Shown: positions 62,832 to 64,000 of the stretch, piece by piece
Position numbering within the stretch: the stretch's first letter is position 1
Layout: each line of letters begins with the position of its first letter
Source: Zeimonas sp003577305
GTDB lineage: Bacteria > Pseudomonadota > Gammaproteobacteria > Burkholderiales > Burkholderiaceae_E
Direction: 5' to 3'
NCBI GenBank assembly: GCA_030263385.1
Contig: SZOX01000012.1
Span: 1 to 64,000 of the forward strand
Length of the DNA stretch: 64,000 bases
Notes under the pieces: generated by a model
Seen by the model: only the letters and a program-made list of their open reading frames with translations
Databases searched by the model: none
Told to the model about the DNA's origin: nothing
Translations under genes and position numbers: made by a program

Positions 62832-63997
62832 GGTTGCTCCCCGGCGACAATGGCAGCGACGAAGCCCAGCTGCACCTCGAAGCGCAGCCGCTGCCCCAGG
62901 GCCTTGCGTGCGATCGCGATGCCGGCGCCGAATCGCTGCACATAGCCCAGCGCGCGCAGCGCCTCGGCGAGGTTGGGGTTGCGGTAATCGGTGATGCCCG
63001 GCTGGCCGAAGTTCTCCGGCGTCACGCTCCCGAAAGGCCCGCCCGGGTTGTGGATCTCGATGCGGTCGTCGAACCAATACACGCGCACCGGGGCATTCGT
63101 GGCCTCGTAGCTCCGGTGCATGTACGCGTTGCGCACGAGCTGCCGCAGCGCATCCATCGGATACGCCTCGTTGCGTGACTCCTGCGCCGTGTCGGCGAAG
63201 CGAACGCCGCGCAGGTTGTGTGCTTCCAGCTTCTCTTCCAGCCGACGGATCTGGTCGGCGACGGTGCCGTGGATCGACTCTTCGTCGGCTATCGGCGCCG
63301 TAAGGTCATTGCCTGCGAGTCTGAGGAACTTTGTATAGGCCCCGGGCAGCCAGTCGGCCGGCGACTTGCCGATCACCAGCAGACCGAGCACGGTGGGCCG
63401 CGGCTCGGCATCGCTCAGCACGAGTTTGGTCGCCGCAAGCCGTTGCTCGTAGCTTCGCTCGTTGGCGGCCAGGACGTCCCGCGCAACCACTGCGGGCAGG
63501 TACTCCTGCTCGAAGCGCAGGCGATCCAGCTCATCGAGCATGGCATCCGCGACCGGCTGCACGTCGAAGGGCCGGTCCCGGTGCCGGCGACGCTCGTTCA
63601 GGATGCGTTCGTCCTGCGCGCTGGCCAGGCCGCGGCGCGGCCCCCAGCGAACATGGATGCGCTGCTTGAATCGCACGGGCGGCGAGTCGCACGGCCAGAC
63701 GGTCACCACAGCCAGATCGTGGCCGCACAGATGTCGCTTCTCGACCAGCAGCGTCGGGGGCGGGACGACCTGACCCTCGTTCTTGATGCCCGAGAGCTGG
63801 AGCAGCAAATCGTCGGAGACTTCGAAGTCCGCCACCGGCGTGCCGTCGTTTTGTGCGCCGATGAACACCACGCCCGGTTCGCCATGACCGGGCAGATCGT
63901 TGGCAAACTCGCAGATGGCCTCACGCACTTCTCTAGGCGCATCGCCCTTGAACGACTGCTTGCGTTCGACGCAGTACGACTCTAGGTCCGCGAGCAT
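62828..63997 (-). CDS. AlbA_2/Schlafen-type ATP-binding protein (start near window edge)
   Basis: A 389-aa protein whose N-terminal AlbA_2 domain (VERKQSFKG, IGAQNDGTPVADFEV) is followed by an ATPase-C-like winged module (RNAYMHRSYEATNAPVRVYWFDDRIEIHNPGG). Such proteins occur as regulators or effectors in defence islands. The ATG at 63,997 is the first in frame, but the frame is open to the end of the window, so the true start could lie beyond it. Last gene of the visible operon; upstream BREX genes (pglX and brxC types) are expected past the right edge. Confidence 0.8.
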   Translation of the reverse strand: MLADLESYCVERKQSFKGDAPREVREAICEFANDLPGHGEPGVVFIGAQNDGTPVADFEVSDDLLLQLSGIKNEGQVVPPPTLLVEKRHLCGHDLAVVTVWPCDSPPVRFKQRIHVRWGPRRGLASAQDERILNERRRHRDRPFDVQPVADAMLDELDRLRFEQEYLPAVVARDVLAANERSYEQRLAATKLVLSDAEPRPTVLGLLVIGKSPADWLPGAYTKFLRLAGNDLTAPIADEESIHGTVADQIRRLEEKLEAHNLRGVRFADTAQESRNEAYPMDALRQLVRNAYMHRSYEATNAPVRVYWFDDRIEIHNPGGPFGSVTPENFGQPGITDYRNPNLAEALRALGYVQRFGAGIAIARKALGQRLRFEVQLGFVAAIVAGEQP

Positions 63998-64000
63998 CGC

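Noticed and set aside
1..64000. CRISPR arrays, rRNA genes and intact insertion sequences
   Set aside because: No regularly spaced repeats of 24-40 bp, no rRNA-like segments and no complete transposase gene were recognised on reading the window.

Overview
The window is high-GC DNA from a betaproteobacterium, most likely of the order Burkholderiales. The main reason is the gene order leuC, entericidin, leuD, leuB, asd, fimV, truA, trpF, trpB, trpA, accD, folC, SPOR protein, cvpA, purF, metZ on the minus strand, a chromosomal arrangement typical of that group. This assignment comes from remembered synteny, not from a search.

Layout. (1) 1-31,616 is core chromosome: a DksA-like zinc-finger protein, a glycerophosphodiesterase, a DMT exporter, an orphan error-prone polymerase dnaE2/imuC with a large LexA palindrome at its start, an aldehyde dehydrogenase, the leucine/aspartate/tryptophan/purine/methionine cluster, an M48 lipoprotein, an MFS carrier, aroC, gltX with a truncated PIN-domain remnant behind it, an MgtE-like protein, a DUF938 methyltransferase and tRNA-Val(CAC). 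Many of these genes overlap by 4 nt (ATGA) and look translationally coupled. (2) 31,572-40,627 is a 9-kb phage-satellite-like element in the 3' end of tRNA-Val, bounded by a 46-bp direct repeat. It has integrase, AlpA-type regulator, SSB, primase-helicase with iteron-like repeats, small terminase and a prohead protease-major capsid fusion. It has no large terminase, portal or tail genes. (3) From 40,628 a second integrative element begins directly at the second att copy: tyrosine integrase, XRE regulator, two unknown proteins in overlapping frames, an excisionase-like HTH protein, another unknown, and a 646-aa tyrosine recombinase with an HTH embedded in its N-terminal half. A truncated NERD-helicase remnant follows. 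Its right end is not identifiable. (4) 48,099-57,312 is a catabolic locus: an AcoR-like bacterial enhancer-binding protein divergent from an alcohol dehydrogenase and a CUT1-type ABC importer with two ATPases. The intergenic region contains a near-perfect sigma-54 promoter, an IHF-like site and two enhancer palindromes. The locus ends in a truncated serine hydrolase. (5) 57,467-64,000 (minus) is the 3' half of a BREX-type phage-defence operon: AlbA_2/Schlafen-type ATP-binding protein, ParA-type ATPase, PglZ, BrxL, each overlapping the next by 4 nt. The operon continues past the right edge.

Functionally the left half is housekeeping biosynthesis. The tRNA-Val site is an integration hotspot with tandem elements. 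The right half is accessory catabolism and defence. The most unusual items are the minimal capsid-encoding satellite with its structured leader and iterons, the recombinase with an internal HTH, the complementary degeneracy of the two ABC ATPases, the AlbA_2-ParA pair inside a BREX operon, and the intrinsic terminator directly in front of truA.
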